DNA of 64,000 nucleotides from Spodoptera frugiperda (GCF_023101765.2 NC_064232.1:4967933-5031932), one strand, 5' to 3'. Shown: positions 1 to 10,310, counted from the first letter of the stretch. The notes: generated by a model from the sequence alone, not told the origin. Numbers and translations: made by a program.

Positions 1-26
1 ATTTATGCTTATTTTTCTATTTCTAG

Positions 27-236
27 ATAAACAAGACAATATATTGATAGTAACAGTGAACGGATTGTTGGAACGCTACGTAAGAAGGACTGGTTCATAT
101 TTTGACTATCCGATATTCAAATATGTAGACGGAGAAATGATCATCGTCACTTGCGAAGCTAAACGACCGTATTCAAGTATTCCATTACAGTTTTATTTTG
201 ACAGAGAACAAGTAACTTTGTACAATAGAATCAAAG
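27..236 (+). CDS. Gene P exon Ig3a
   Basis: The acceptor is the AG at 25-26 and the donor is GTTTGT at 237. Phases are 1-1 and the length is 210 nt, exactly that of the matching exons at 28751-28960 (gene A) and 46936-47145 (gene B). It encodes the B and C strands of an Ig-like domain, with cysteine in VTCEAK; an aromatic residue in LQFYFD stands where Trp is usual. Confidence 0.82.
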
Positions 237-3200
237 GTTTGTATTAATATGATATCATTACAGACGGAAACATACGTATGTACCGTGGCGCGCCAGAAGC
301 ATATCGGTTTCATAAAACTATGGTTGAGTTTGACACACGTGCAATTATTGTATTTTAGGGAATAGAGAGTAAAGTTCCCTAAGAAAAGGAGGATCCTCCA
401 ACCAGGCGAGGTGATCATGCCTGGCGGGCTTTCTGCCCAACTGTTGTTCGTTGGGATTTTCTATCCGTGTTATTTCGCATGTAAACTTCGTATGTGCGAT
501 GCAGGATATTTGTGACGTCATCCATTGATTTTGCTCGTCGATAGTCTGTGTGCGACTTCTGTCATCTGTTACTTGTTACTTGTCAATGTGTCGCCACATC
601 ACTCCCCCCCAAGACCGGAGGTCGATCCTGTTGAGACGGCTGTCGATGCTTGAGATGAGCGGTGCCAGAGCCAGGGTAGAAAGTCCCCAGTTCCAGTGAG
701 TCGGAACTGTGCCGCTGAATGCCCAGTGAGTCGGGTGAGCGGTGCAGGGTGATACTCCAGTGAGTCGGAGTAGTGAAGCTCGCAGTGTTCCACGGTGAGT
801 CGGGGAATAGATGCTGCGAGGGTAGGTGCGTAGTGGCTGGCGTCTGCGTTGACGGGAGGAAGACGTCCTCAGACCGTGTGCAGAGTGCTGTGCCTAGACG
901 CTGATGAGGCCGTAGGGAAGAACCAGGCTGCATATCTTCGATGTAGCGTGTGGTGGTCCCTGATGAGGCCGGGGATGCTGGTTGGCTGCGACTTGATTAC
1001 CGCTCAGCGGAGAAGTGATGGGTGAGGGAGATGGCGATAAGGATGACGGTGCTGATCTGCTCCGTGAAGGTTGCTTTCAATCACGTCGGGGGTCACCACT
1101 TTAGGGAACAGAGAGTAAAGTTCCCTAAGCAAAGGAGGATCCTCCGACCAGGCGAGGTGATCATGCCTGGCGGGCTTTCTGCCCAACTGTTGTTCGTTGG
1201 GATTTTCTATCCGTGTTATTTCGCATGTAAACTTCGTATGTGCGATGCAGGATATTTGTGACGTCATCCATTGATTTTGCTCGTCGATAGTCTGTGTGCG
1301 ACTTCTGTCATCTGTTACTTGTTACTTGTCAATGTGTCGCCACAGTATTGTCATTAGATTAGATGACCATGCAGTATTAGGCTGCAATCGATGCGGTCTG
1401 ATGATGGAATTGGAAGAGAGAAGACTGCCTCGTTGGTCGTGTCGTCGCAAGTGCAACTAAGGCGATAAGGGGATACCCCTTATCCGACAGCAGGCGGGTT
1501 CGATTCCTGAGTTGGGCAAAGTATTAAAGGACTGGCACGGAGTCTGGAATTGTGCCCTGTATATGACAATAGGCTCACCCCCTATTACATCGGACTTATA
1601 ACACAAATGGTGAAAAGTAGGTGTACATTGTATAGCGGTATTGCATGCCGTAATGTGCAACTTTGCCTATCCCTTCGCGGACAAAATGCGTGATACTGTG
1701 TGTGTAAACATATAGAGTTTGGGCTCATTAGATCGACCCGTTTCTCCTGATTATCAGGACGTATAACTAAAAGCTTATTTTGCACATTTGTAACTAATTT
1801 CATAAATTAAAATATTCACTTGCAGTTAAGAAAATTGATGACAAAATAGTTGCTACTATAAATTCGTCTGCTGTTTTCCTGAACAATAAAACTCTTTCAT
1901 GTGGATTTAATAGTAGAAGAGAGAAGGAAGAATATGCCAGAATGACATTCAAGTCTGATGTTGCAGGTTCGTAAATTATATTGGTAAGTGTGGGAGAGTC
2001 ATGTTTCAGCACGAATAGGCCGGCTCTACCGGACTGATACCACGGCCTCACAGAACGCCTAGTAACTCTTCTGGTATTGTGGGTATCCACGGGCGGTGCC
2101 AAGTGCTTACTATAAGGTGTTCCGACTGCTCGTTTGTCGGGTTATTCCATAAAAAGTAAATAAATAAAATATTTACTAGTTTTTTAAAATATTTGATGAT
2201 GGTAAGCTATAATGCAGCCTACGATGGAGCACGTCCGTCTATAAGCAACTTTTTCACTCGAGTCTTGAGGACACTCATGTTATACCCTTCAGGAAACACA
2301 CGTCCTGGCAAATATCTCTGACGGTGGATGAGGGAACATCTTGGTTCTTCTCAGTCAACGCTCTTAGCAGAGCGGTCATGACCCTGAAAAACTTCGTACT
2401 TCTGCATAAAATTAAAACAAATAATTGAAATGTATAGCTTCTTTGAAATTTTATAGTCCCAGTTGGTACGGTACGTGTGTTTGGTCTGGCCAGACCAAAT
2501 ATTCTGTACCAGTACCACAGCGGTGACGTTTGGACCACCGTCTACCAATACTCGGTAAACGAAACTATAAGCTTGGGGTGTGTTCTGAATATCCTGCCCT
2601 CTGGAAACTATAAATTTAAATGGAATTTTAATGGTAAGTTGTAACAAAATATAATCCATGTTTGAATGAGTATCCTTCTTCATAACAATCCTATCGGTTT
2701 AGGTCTATTAACGAATTTATTTTCATGGACATTACTTCTATCTTATTAATTATTTCAATATTTCAATGAAAACAGTGAATTTTAAAAAGTTAAATAAAAT
2801 AATAAATTATTAAATAAATCAAGTATTAAATTCTGTGTAACATGTAACTCTTCAGTGGATCAAACAAAATGTAACTCTTCACGGATGTCTGCAACATAGG
2901 AATGTTACGGACATGTGGCGCAGCTGTAATGCCGTATTTGTAAAGAGTTTGCAAATGAGTTTAAAGAGAAAAATGCACTTTGTGGCCAAACTACTGGGCG
3001 TATTTAGCTCATTTTGCGTATATTATCAGCCAATATGATAACAAATCTATCCTCTCTTAGTACTTCCGTACTCCCCACAACGAGCAGCATGTATAGCCTT
3101 TTTAAATTTATTTTTACAGGAGTAGAGTCATCTAAAAATGATTATAGACAATCGAACATGATGAAATATGCAGTTGAGAATTTTACAAAAACTTTAACTG

Positions 3201-6025
3201 AAAACGATGATAAAAAAAATATCAAATGCATTGCTTATGAATACTACTATAACAACAAAATATTGTATGTTGCTGAAGTACAATTACAACTGAAAGAGAT
3301 ATCAAACTCGGAGAACTTTGAGGATCAAATTAATCCACGTAAGTACATGACGGGAAAACTGGAGTGTTCACATTTTAACACATTGTCTATCTAAACAGTA
3401 TGGAGATCACTCATATGATTTAAATGAAACGACAAGTAGTCGTCTATAGACGTATAATACAACTAAATATTTCAACGAAAACCGAAAATTTACCGAAAGC
3501 GAGCAGACGGATCACCTGATGGTAAACAATCGCCGCCGATCATGTACATCCGAAACAACAGAGGCGTAACAAGTGCGTTGCCGTCCTTTTGGGGGTTAGG
3601 AATTTGAGGATTCTTGGGGAATCGGGGTTTGGGAAGGGGGGAAATTGGGCCTCTGGTAATTTCACTCACACAACGAAACAATGCAAGCGTTGTTTCACGT
3701 CGGTTTTCTGTGAGACCGTGGTATCACTCCGCCCATTTGTGCCGTAGCATGGTTCTCCCACACTTATAATATGTTTGTTATCATTGGTACTATCTCGAAA
3801 AAATTTAAATAGTTAAAGAACGAGAAACGTAAATTTAATATAGGTCTCGGGTTCGATTCCCGGGTCGGGCGAAGTATTGCTGGACATTTTTCGGTTTTTC
3901 GAAAATTTCTCCATAGTAGCACGGTGTCTGGAATTGTGCCCGGTATATGGCAATAGGCTCACCACATGGAACTTACAACATAAATTGTGAAAAGTGGGTG
4001 TACATTATAAATATGTATCGATTATATTATGTACTTACATCCATTTTTTTGATTTTTTTTTTCAGATACGACCATCCCATTTATACTCCTTTACGTAGTA
4101 GTCTGCGTGGCTGTCGTTGCTTTCTTAATATGCATCCTTATTTTCTGGTACAAAAGGTTCAAAACGGCGAAACTACTTAACGTAAGTTATAATAACTCTT
4201 TGCTACTTGCTGACGTAGGAGGTTCTAGTATCATTCTTGAGTTCAGAAAAATATCGTAACTGATCAACATCATCATCACATTCATCAAGTTCAGCAAACG
4301 GCAAAAGTGTGGGAGAGCCATGCTTCGGCACGAATGGGCCGGCTCGACCGGAGTGATGTCACGGTCTCACAAAAAACCGACGTGAAACAACGCTTGCGTG
4401 GGATTGTTATATCAATTATTATCATTGTGCGACGGCTTGGTCGATCTATCACCACAATATCAGGTTTGTTAGCAACAATTGTCCTGTCTGTGATGATAGT
4501 TCGACGCCAATACAGTGTGACGTCTCCATTTTCAAGAACTGGGTCAGGCAGATACTTATAATACGATACTTCAGATTCAACAAGTTTGTATTTTAAAGCA
4601 AGTTGTTGATGAATAATTGTTTGTATTCATATTTCCATATATTTATTTAAAACACTCTAAAATTATATTTTTAAACATTACTTATAAAAATAAAAAACAA
4701 AATAACATTTAAAAATATAAAAATAGGAGCCGACCAGTAGCGGGAGCATGGTCCAAGCTACCGGTGGTTAGGGCTCCAAAGACAGAAACCTCCTCACAAT
4801 ACGTGCCGTTTCGAGGAGTACTGCCTTCTGCATCAGGCCCTTGATCCATCCGCCCAACCCCAGCCTCCTAAGGTGGTTGTCGAGGCTGTTGGGTATTAAA
4901 CCGTTGGCTGACACGACTATCGGCACAACGATAGCCGAAGTATTCATATTATTATTATGACGCTTCGTGGAAGTAGGCTTTACTTACACGGCTGTATATA
5001 TCGTTGCGGTCGTTTCACGTCAGTTTTCTTTGAGGCCGGAACCGGCCGAGCAGTGCCGAAGCATGGCTCTCCCACATGTTAGATCGCAAACATATGTAAT
5101 TTAACAAAACCAAAGTAAGTGATGGTGATCACTTACTTAGTAATACTTAAACACACTACATTATTACTTAATAATAATACATACTCTTAGTACGAGTTTA
5201 CTTTACGTTGAACGAAAACGAAACGAGAAAGATTTCGGCGTTCTGATTGGTTGGTATATTCACGCTGGCTAATCAGAGCACCGAACGCGCTCTCGTTTCG
5301 TTTTCGTTCAATGTCAATGAAACTTATACTAAGGTGACAAGATTGCTCATTTACTCTTTAAATTAAAAATAAAAATAGCGCTTTATGATTAATTTAGTTA
5401 AATAAAATTTCAGAACCGTTACAACAACATTTCAAATCAAAACGAAAGTCCGATACCACCTTTTCCGGCGCAGTGGGATGAAAACAATCAGTACGCGAAA
5501 ACCGACGAAGGTGTTACACAAGAGAATTACTCATACGCATATAGTAACAAGATACCCAAATATCCAAACCTAAGACAGAGTCATCCTCCATCAGAAAATC
5601 ACTATACAGAAATTGATGATAACTTCACAATACCCAATAAATCAACGAGCAATGATGCCTACCAAGTAGTAAATGTTAATAAGAATAGTACCCCGGCTAC
5701 TAAAGATACTAAACCTAATGAAGACACATATGATAAACTTATACGTGATGGTAAACCGAAGAAACGAAATACTGGCAAACCTGATATTTATGAAGCAGTA
5801 GATGCAAAGCATAATAGACCTGAACAGCAAGATTACAAGAATGTTAATGCTATGGCAGATATAAATGATAGTGCCTACGCTTATGCTTATGATACACGAC
5901 CTGTTGCTGCTAAATGGCAGGATAAGGACAGAAGTGCTTTGGATTATGATGTCCCATATGCTATAAGCGGAGTCATTAGGGAAAACGACTGTTATGTAGG
6001 CCTAGACACACTTGAAAAAAATTGA
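27..6025 (+). CDS. Gene P: Ig-like type I membrane receptor, 3' part (exons Ig3a-tail)
   Basis: Six exons join in phase: 27-236, 1826-1966, 2463-2633, 3120-3338, 4066-4181 and 5414-6025. Each is bounded by AG and GT; junctions are phase 1 except the last, which is phase 0. The first four exons encode two divergent Ig-like domains, each split over two exons. B-strand cysteines lie in VTCEAK and LGCVLN, the C-strand Trp in KFKWNF, and F-strand cysteines in LSCGF and IKCIAY. Exon 5 encodes a membrane span followed by YKRFK; exon 6 is the cytoplasmic tail. By homology with genes A and B, the signal peptide and first two Ig domains lie left of the window. I do not recognise a named family. Four Ig domains recall hemolin, but that protein is secreted and I see no matching motifs. 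The predicted site is the cell surface; ligand and role are unknown. Confidence 0.8.
354..598 (+). repeat. 5' long terminal repeat
   Basis: This is the left 245-bp repeat of the TRIM-like element. It differs from the right copy at only a few positions (for example CTAAGAAAAGG against CTAAGCAAAGG), indicating a young insertion. Confidence 0.8.
1100..1344 (+). repeat. 3' long terminal repeat
   Basis: This is the right 245-bp repeat, preceded by a short purine/G run (CGGGGG) that could serve as a polypurine tract. It is followed by the GTAT target duplication. Confidence 0.8.
1425..1705 (+). repeat. tRNA-derived SINE (family 1), shared with genes A and B
   Basis: A tRNA-like head with the B-box GGTTCGATTCC at about 1498 is followed by the body with GGAATTGTGCCC and the tail motif TGCCTATCCCTTCG. 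The same insertion is at the matching intron position in gene A (28240-28556) and gene B (46432-46745), so it predates the duplication. Confidence 0.75.
1826..1966 (+). CDS. Gene P exon Ig3b
   Basis: The acceptor is TTGCAG at 1820-1825 and the donor follows TTGCAG at 1967. It is 141 nt with phases 1-1, the same length in genes A (27984-28124) and B (46171-46311). It supplies the F-strand cysteine of the third Ig domain (LSCGFN). Confidence 0.82.
1978..2160 (+). repeat. Dispersed repeat family 2 (AGTGTGGGAGAG...), shared with A and B
   Basis: It starts GTGTGGGAGAGTCATG, runs through CACGGCCTCACAG and ends near CTGCTCGTTTGTCGG. Matching inverted copies sit at 27785-27968 and 45975-46148 in the same intron of genes A and B. 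Confidence 0.65.
2195..2410 (+). repeat. Dispersed repeat family 4, shared with A and B
   Basis: It contains GATGGTAAGCTATAATGC and GGAGCACGTCCGTCTATAAG. It matches inverted copies at about 27535-27750 and 45725-45935 upstream of exon Ig4a, again marking the common ancestry of P, A and B. Confidence 0.6.
2463..2633 (+). CDS. Gene P exon Ig4a
   Basis: The acceptor is TCCCAG at 2457-2462 and the donor is GTAAGT at 2634. It is 171 nt with phases 1-1, as in genes A and B. It carries the B-strand cysteine (SLGCVLN) and the C-strand Trp (KFKWNF) in canonical Ig spacing. The stretch VLNILP is shared with gene B and not with gene A. Confidence 0.82.
3120..3338 (+). CDS. Gene P exon Ig4b
   Basis: The acceptor is TTACAG ending at 3119 and the donor is GTAAGT after CCAC at 3338. 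It is 219 nt with phases 1-1. It supplies the F-strand cysteine (NIKCIAYEY) and the G strand (VQLQLKE), then an acidic stalk (ISNSENFEDQINP). The stalk and the first ~80 bp of the following intron recur inside gene B at 44610-44760 but not in gene A. Confidence 0.82.
3498..3768 (-). repeat. Near full-length repeat family 2 copy
   Basis: It runs from GAGCAGACGGATCACCTGA through GGGTTAGGAATTTG, GGGCCTCTGGTAA and CAAGCGTTGTTTCACG to TGGTTCTCCCACACT. It lies in the intron between Ig4b and the membrane exon of gene P. Confidence 0.65.
3842..4012 (+). repeat. SINE family 1 fragment
   Basis: The B-box in CGGGTTCGATTCCCGGG is followed by the body segments GGTGTCTGGAATTGTGCCC and AATAGGCTCACC. It ends about 50 bp before the acceptor of the gene P membrane exon. 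Confidence 0.65.
4066..4181 (+). CDS. Gene P transmembrane exon
   Basis: The acceptor is TTTTCAG at 4059-4065 and the donor is GTAAGT at 4182. It enters in phase 1 and leaves in phase 0. About 24 hydrophobic residues (PFILLYVVVCVAVVAFLICI...) are followed by a WYKRFK stop-transfer cluster, so the tail is cytoplasmic. The sequence differs from the membrane exon of A, B and C, although its position and entry phase are the same. Confidence 0.8.
4306..4412 (+). repeat. Repeat family 2 fragment
   Basis: The segment from AGTGTGGGAGAGCCATGC to GAAACAACGCTTGCGTG matches the family 2 end. Confidence 0.6.
4768..4947 (-). pseudogene. Non-LTR retrotransposon ORF2 C-terminal fragment
   Basis: This is a 59-codon open stretch on the minus strand ending in TAA. 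It reads SAIVVPIVVSANGLIPNSL, then LLETARIVRRFLSLEP. The pattern VVP-VVSA-G-IP followed by QKAVLLETARIVRRFL is familiar from the C-terminal end of insect non-LTR polymerase ORFs (recalled, not searched). It is an isolated relic in the last intron of gene P. Confidence 0.5.
4985..5085 (-). repeat. Repeat family 2 fragment
   Basis: GTCGTTTCACGTCAGTTTTC and CCGAAGCATGGCTCTCCCAC match the family 2 terminus. Confidence 0.55.
5186..5333. mobile_element. Fold-back MITE, about 45-bp inverted repeats
   Basis: The left arm (CTTAGTACGAGTTTAC...GAACGAAAACGAAACGAGA) is the imperfect reverse complement of the right arm ending ACTTATACTAAG. The centre contains CTGATTGGTTGG. It lies about 80 bp before the last exon of gene P. 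A related TACGAGTTTGTT/AACAAACTCGTAC pair occurs at 33249-33357 (gene A) and about 50450-50568 (gene B). Confidence 0.65.
5414..6025 (+). CDS. Gene P terminal exon: tyrosine-rich cytoplasmic tail
   Basis: A single open exon of 203 codons plus TGA follows the acceptor TTTCAG. It has 17 tyrosines, many in SH2-type contexts: YNNI and YKNV (YxN, Grb2/drk-type), YDVP (Crk/Nck-type), and YQVV, YDKL, YEAV and YVGL (Y-x-x-hydrophobic). Prolines lie near the start (SPIPPFP). No catalytic domain is visible, so signalling would depend on phosphorylation by an outside kinase. There is no detectable similarity to the A/B/C tail. The stop codon lies 10 bp before a pogo-like MITE. Motif meaning comes from general SH2 knowledge; function is inferred. 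Confidence 0.8.
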   Translation, partial: NRYNNISNQNESPIPPFPAQWDENNQYAKTDEGVTQENYSYAYSNKIPKYPNLRQSHPPSENHYTEIDDNFTIPNKSTSNDAYQVVNVNKNSTPATKDTKPNEDTYDKLIRDGKPKKRNTGKPDIYEAVDAKHNRPEQQDYKNVNAMADINDSAYAYAYDTRPVAAKWQDKDRSALDYDVPYAISGVIRENDCYVGLDTLEKN

Positions 6026-6035
6026 TTTATATATA

Positions 6036-6499
6036 CAGTGAAACCTTGTTAAGTGAGACATCAAGGGGTCTTTAAATTCGTATCACTTATAGAGGTATTC
6101 CACTAACCCAGTGTCTCAGATAACCAGGTATAAATAAATATTTGTCTCATTTACAGAGGGTTCCATTAATAGAGGTGAAAATACAGGTTATTTCAGATAA
6201 AGAGGGGTGATTCTTAAATAAGACTATGTGTTATGTGCACATTGTAATTGAATAAGAATAAGTAAATCAACAAACAAAACAATTTATCTCAGTTACTGAG
6301 GTTTATGTATTTAATATTCACTTGCTGCCTCAGTTATAGAGATAACTATGATGATAAATCGAAAGAACGAATCCCAGATAAAGAGGATTGTGTTTCCCAC
6401 TAATAGAGGTAATTCAGTGCCAATGTGTTGGGACCTCAGTATGAGTTCTAGTTGTGGAGGTTTCTCACTTATCCAGGTCCCACTTAACCAAGTTTCACG
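6036..6499. mobile_element. Tc1/pogo-like MITE abutting the gene P stop codon
   Basis: The left end CAGTGAAACCTTGTTAAGTG and the right end CACTTAACCAAGTTTCACG are inverted repeats, flanked by TA at 6034-6035 and 6500-6501. The interior repeats degenerate units such as CACTTATAGAGGT, AGATAAAGAGG and CACTAATAGAGGT. It has no coding capacity. An AATAAA at 6133-6138 lies inside, so the element probably supplies gene P 3' UTR sequence. Confidence 0.75.
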
Positions 6500-6604
6500 T
6501 ATTTACTTTTATTTCTATATGCTTTAAATTAAGATATTTTAGAGAATATGTTCTTAGTAACTATAGACAGAAAGTGTCTTCTACTGAAGTATTACTACCT
6601 ATAC

Positions 6605-6895
6605 CAGGGATGGCGAACGTTTACATATTGTCGTGCCAACTACTTTGAAGAAATGTGTATTGAGGTCTGCCATCAAATAATTTTTACTTTTTATCAATCA
6701 GTAGCAACAAAGTCTACAGTTAGTCTGATTGTAAGCAGTCATCACATCGTTAGATATCTACGATACTAGATAGCAATGCTAGATACAAATGAATTGGTTT
6801 ATAGCCATAGTTTTATGTTTAGTGGTCACTGTCGTGCCCAAAATATTGTGTGCCGTGCCATCAGTGGCACACGTGCCAATGGTTTGCCATCCCTA
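6605..6895. mobile_element. hAT-type MITE
   Basis: The 8-bp duplication ACCTATAC (6597-6604 and 6896-6903) flanks a 291-bp element with ends CAGGGATGGCGAACG and TTTGCCATCCCTA. The TIR and 8-bp TSD fit hAT elements. The interior is non-coding. Confidence 0.8.
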
Positions 6896-7107
6896 ACCTA
6901 TACGAACGTTTTCCTCATCGAAGTTATCTGCATGCGGTTTTAAAACCAGTGAATTCATTGAATCATAATTATATTACTGACATTTTAAACGCTACTGTAA
7001 TTATAATTATAAAATTAATTTCTGCCACGATTTGACTTAAAGTTGACATTTTTTTTTATATATAAAATAATGTTGCACCTTCTACCTAGAATTTAGCTAC
7101 TATTCTT

Positions 7108-7300
7108 TAGCAAATCCGGCGAACTCCGTTTCGCCACCAATGATTTTCCCTATGTTCCTGCTTTTTTTCCTGAATTTTCTTTGCTATAACCCTCACGGAG
7201 CCTGAGACGTTTCCAACGACTGTAAAACCGTGGAAATCGGTTCGTGCGTTCTGGAGTTATAGCGTCAGGGAGGAAAACTCGACTTATTTTTATATTATAG
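7108..7300 (+). repeat. Dispersed repeat family 3, copy 1
   Basis: GGCGAACTCCGTTTCGCCAC, CTCACGGAGCCTGAGACG, GTTCTGGAGTTATAGCGTCA and TTATTTTTATATTATAGAT occur in order. The same order recurs at 8245-8430 and 9080-9295, with short fragments at 40828 and 60756. Probably the 3' part of a retroelement or SINE; class unresolved. Confidence 0.6.
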
Positions 7301-8082
7301 ATTTCTGCCACGACTTAAACTAAAGCTGAGAATTTCTTTTTTCTTTAAGTATAATGTAGAATAATGTTCACCTAGAATTTTATTGGAATTGTAATAACAA
7401 TGAATATATTTATCTTAAAATATAATGTAATGTCTGTAAAAGGTAGCTAAGTCTTAAGCACTTTATTAATTCTGTGACCATCATCTGTACACTTAGTTGC
7501 AATAAACGCTTTGACTTTGACTTTTAAATTGTTTTTAATTCTTCTGACAAAATCTACGTTTTGGGCTCTACCAAGCACAGAATTCTTTGAAAAGTTAGAC
7601 AAGTTTGAGAGTGTGGACTAAAATATTAATGAGACCATACTTAAAACTGTATTTCCACCAAATACTAGAACGTTGAACTCGTTCATCAATATCAACAGAC
7701 TCTAGCGGCGATACTTCCTTACCAAAGTCAATAAACTATAAACTTTTAGCATCTTTGCATATTACTATACTTTTTTTGGGACAAGCCCGCAATAACCTCC
7801 CATACCATAGTATGAAAATGAACATGTTTATTGCATGCTACGTATAGTTAAACTCCGTCTTTTATCAAACCAATAACCGATAGTCATAATTTTGGTAGAA
7901 AAATACTCCAAAGAAAATAATAAAATGGCGCATACTTACGTTTTATTCAAGTCCTGAAACGTAAACACTTTTATACTACAGCGTTAATTGTTTGCAGTCC
8001 AAAACCGGAGATTATAAGGAAAACAACTTGGTATATTTCATACAAATGTGAATGTGCATGAAATGTACCACACATAATGAAT

Positions 8083-8226
8083 TGTGCCCAGTATATGGCA
8101 ATAGGATCACCCCCTATTACATGGGACTTATAACACAAATGGTAAAAAGTGGGTACATTGTATAGCGGTATTAAGTACCGTAATGTGCACCTCTGCCTAC
8201 TCCTTCGGGGATAAAAGACGTGATGT
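8083..8226 (+). repeat. SINE family 1, 3' half
   Basis: It runs from GAATTGTGCCCAGTATATGG to CTTCGGGGATAAAAGACGTG without the tRNA-like head. Confidence 0.6.
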
Positions 8227-8244
8227 TGCATGCATATTTCATAC

Positions 8245-8430
8245 AATACTAGCAAACCCGGCGAACTCTTTTTCGCTACCAATGATTTTCTCTGTTTTCC
8301 TACTTTTCTCTTTGCTATAAACCTCACGGAGCCCGAGACCTTTCCAACGAATGCAAAACCGTGGAAATTGGTTCGTGCGTTCTGGAGTTATAGCGTCAGG
8401 AAGGGAACCCCGATTTATTTTTATATATTA
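8245..8430 (+). repeat. Dispersed repeat family 3, copy 2
   Basis: It has the same ordered blocks as the copy at 7108-7300, starting ACCCGGCGAACTC. Confidence 0.6.
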
Positions 8431-9079
8431 TCGAATTTTCTTCAAAAATTCTACTGTTATAACGAAAGTAATATAACAATCCACTCGACTGTAGCCCCGC
8501 CAACAGAATCCTGCAATCCGTTGAAAAATTGCATTCGATTTCCCGCCTTTATCGACCTCTTTCTCAATGACATTTCAAGAATACAAGCCCGTTCTACTTT
8601 TGTTTATGATCAATTCAACAAATGACATTATGAGAACATAAGCCCGTTTTATTCTTTTGTTTATGGTTAATCCAACGTATAGTCTATTACACAATTAAAT
8701 AATAAAATTAAACCAGAATGTATATGAATGTGATTTGTTAGAGTTTATGAATGTATAATAAACCCTAACAAATCACTAAGTAAAATAAGTTCTACTTTAA
8801 CACTTAAGACGTATGTTTCCATCAAAGTAATTCGTTCACTATAATCAGTCCTATTAGGCCGCACTAACTTCTACACGATAATATTTTATCCTTATCCAAA
8901 TTATCTAATGTTTTATTGTCGCTTAAATTGTAATTGGTTTTGTTTTATCGATGAGCTATTTATTATAGATTTGTAATTGTTATGTTCAGCGCTGACTGCA
9001 ACGTAAACCAGCAGAATGAAGGTGATATCACATCGATTTTAGGTACTCATTATTAGTTACAAATTTAATATTATACACA

Positions 9080-9295
9080 ACTAGCAATGCCGGCGAACTC
9101 CGTTTCGCCACCAATGGTTTTCCTGCTTTTCTCTTGAAGTTTTTCCGAAATGTCTTTTGTATTAACCTCGATTTGCTATAAATCTCACGGAGCCCGAGAT
9201 CTTTCCAACGAATGCAAAACTGTGGACATCGGTTCGCGCGTTCTGGAGTTATAGCGTCAGGAAGGAAAACCCGACTTATTTTTATATTATAGATT
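9080..9295 (+). repeat. Dispersed repeat family 3, copy 3
   Basis: The same blocks are seen, with a short internal extra segment (CTTGAAGTTTTTCCGAAATG). Confidence 0.6.
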
Positions 9296-10239
9296 TCAGA
9301 GACATTTCTGATGACTAATTTCAAAACAGGATAAAATTATATTGTGGTATTTCCTATTATTTAAGTGAAGATAGATAAAATATATTATTGTTTATATAGT
9401 TTTAGTATTATGACTATTTTATTTCAATGAATAACTTCTTATGTTTATTTTATGTTTACTTTTTGGCATTAGCAGCTGACATATTATTTTTGGGTCATTT
9501 CAAGATCAGAGTGAATAGGTACTTTCTAAGTCTGTGTGCTCCATCTTCGGCCACATCTTCGCTTCGCCGTCCTGGCAGTAAGCGGGTTGGGGGGTAATTG
9601 CAGAGTTACCAACGTTAAGAAAAAAACATGACATTGACTTTCATGTCATCTGTCACTCCTTCGGGCCTTTTCTCTGAAAAGTTTCCGTAGCATTCCCGCC
9701 ACAAGTTCTTTGGTAGACGCGTGGTTTCGAGAATTTTAACTCTTTTTAACTGATTGTTGCAACTTATGTGACCTGTTTGTGGATATTTGTGCAGTTCTTG
9801 TGCTCGTTAACAGGTATGTTTGTGTCCGTTCGTATTTAAGTAACTTATTTTAGTATCCGTAATGGGTAGAAATATCCCCCCGAACCCGTTCTTCCTGACA
9901 TCCAACCTTCCCTAAATCTACAGTCCCAAAACCCACACACTATCACAATTTGCTGATGTTGTCTGTAGCGTTACAGAGTCCCGAAAACGCCCTAATATCG
10001 AACAGACTCCCATTTCAGCTCCACCAAGTACATAGCCAGAGTCAAATCGGTCGCGTACGATACTCGGCCTTGGCCAGGGGTCCATTTAATTTTATTGTCC
10101 ATCTCTTTCGGCTAGAAGATGCGCCGAACGCGGGTACCACGCTCCCAGTAGGACTGATGCCTGATCCGGAGCTGCGGACTACCTAGCGGGTTTACCGCGG
10201 ATCCGGCTCGAAGGGCAGGGAAGGGAAGTAGGAACGGGG

Positions 10240-10310
10240 TGGTTTGAATTACCCCTTCGGGGATAAAAGGCGTGACGTTGTGTGTGTGTGTGTGTGTATT
10301 TATGTATTTT
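10240..10310 (+). repeat. SINE family 1 tail with (GT)n microsatellite
   Basis: CCCCTTCGGGGATAAAAGGCGTGACG runs directly into about ten GT units. Confidence 0.6.

Larger units (their letters stand above)
354..1344. mobile_element. TRIM-like non-autonomous LTR element in a gene P intron
   Basis: Two 245-bp direct repeats (354-598 and 1100-1344) bracket a 501-bp non-coding core, and the whole is flanked by GTAT at 350-353 and 1345-1348. Gene B around 46820 shows the matching empty site with a single GTAT. The repeats begin TTTAGGGAA and end CGCCACA, so the usual TG start is missing. The core contains several copies of AGTGAGTCGG but no gag or pol. Absence from A and B dates it after the P-A split. 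Confidence 0.8.

Noticed and set aside
900..985. CTGATGAGGCCG twice in the TRIM core, resembling a hammerhead ribozyme core.
   Set aside because: No GAAAC partner or stem I/III pairing at the right spacing follows either copy, and the motif is not in the LTRs.
1022..1261. Opposed frames across the LTR (1022-1261 + and 1004-1267 -).
   Set aside because: They cross the core-LTR boundary and match no retroviral or host protein; both are chance frames.
5414..6025. A canonical ITAM in the gene P tail.
   Set aside because: YDKL and YEAV are separated by about 16 residues, outside the 6-12 spacing, and the other Y-x-x-hydrophobic sites do not pair.
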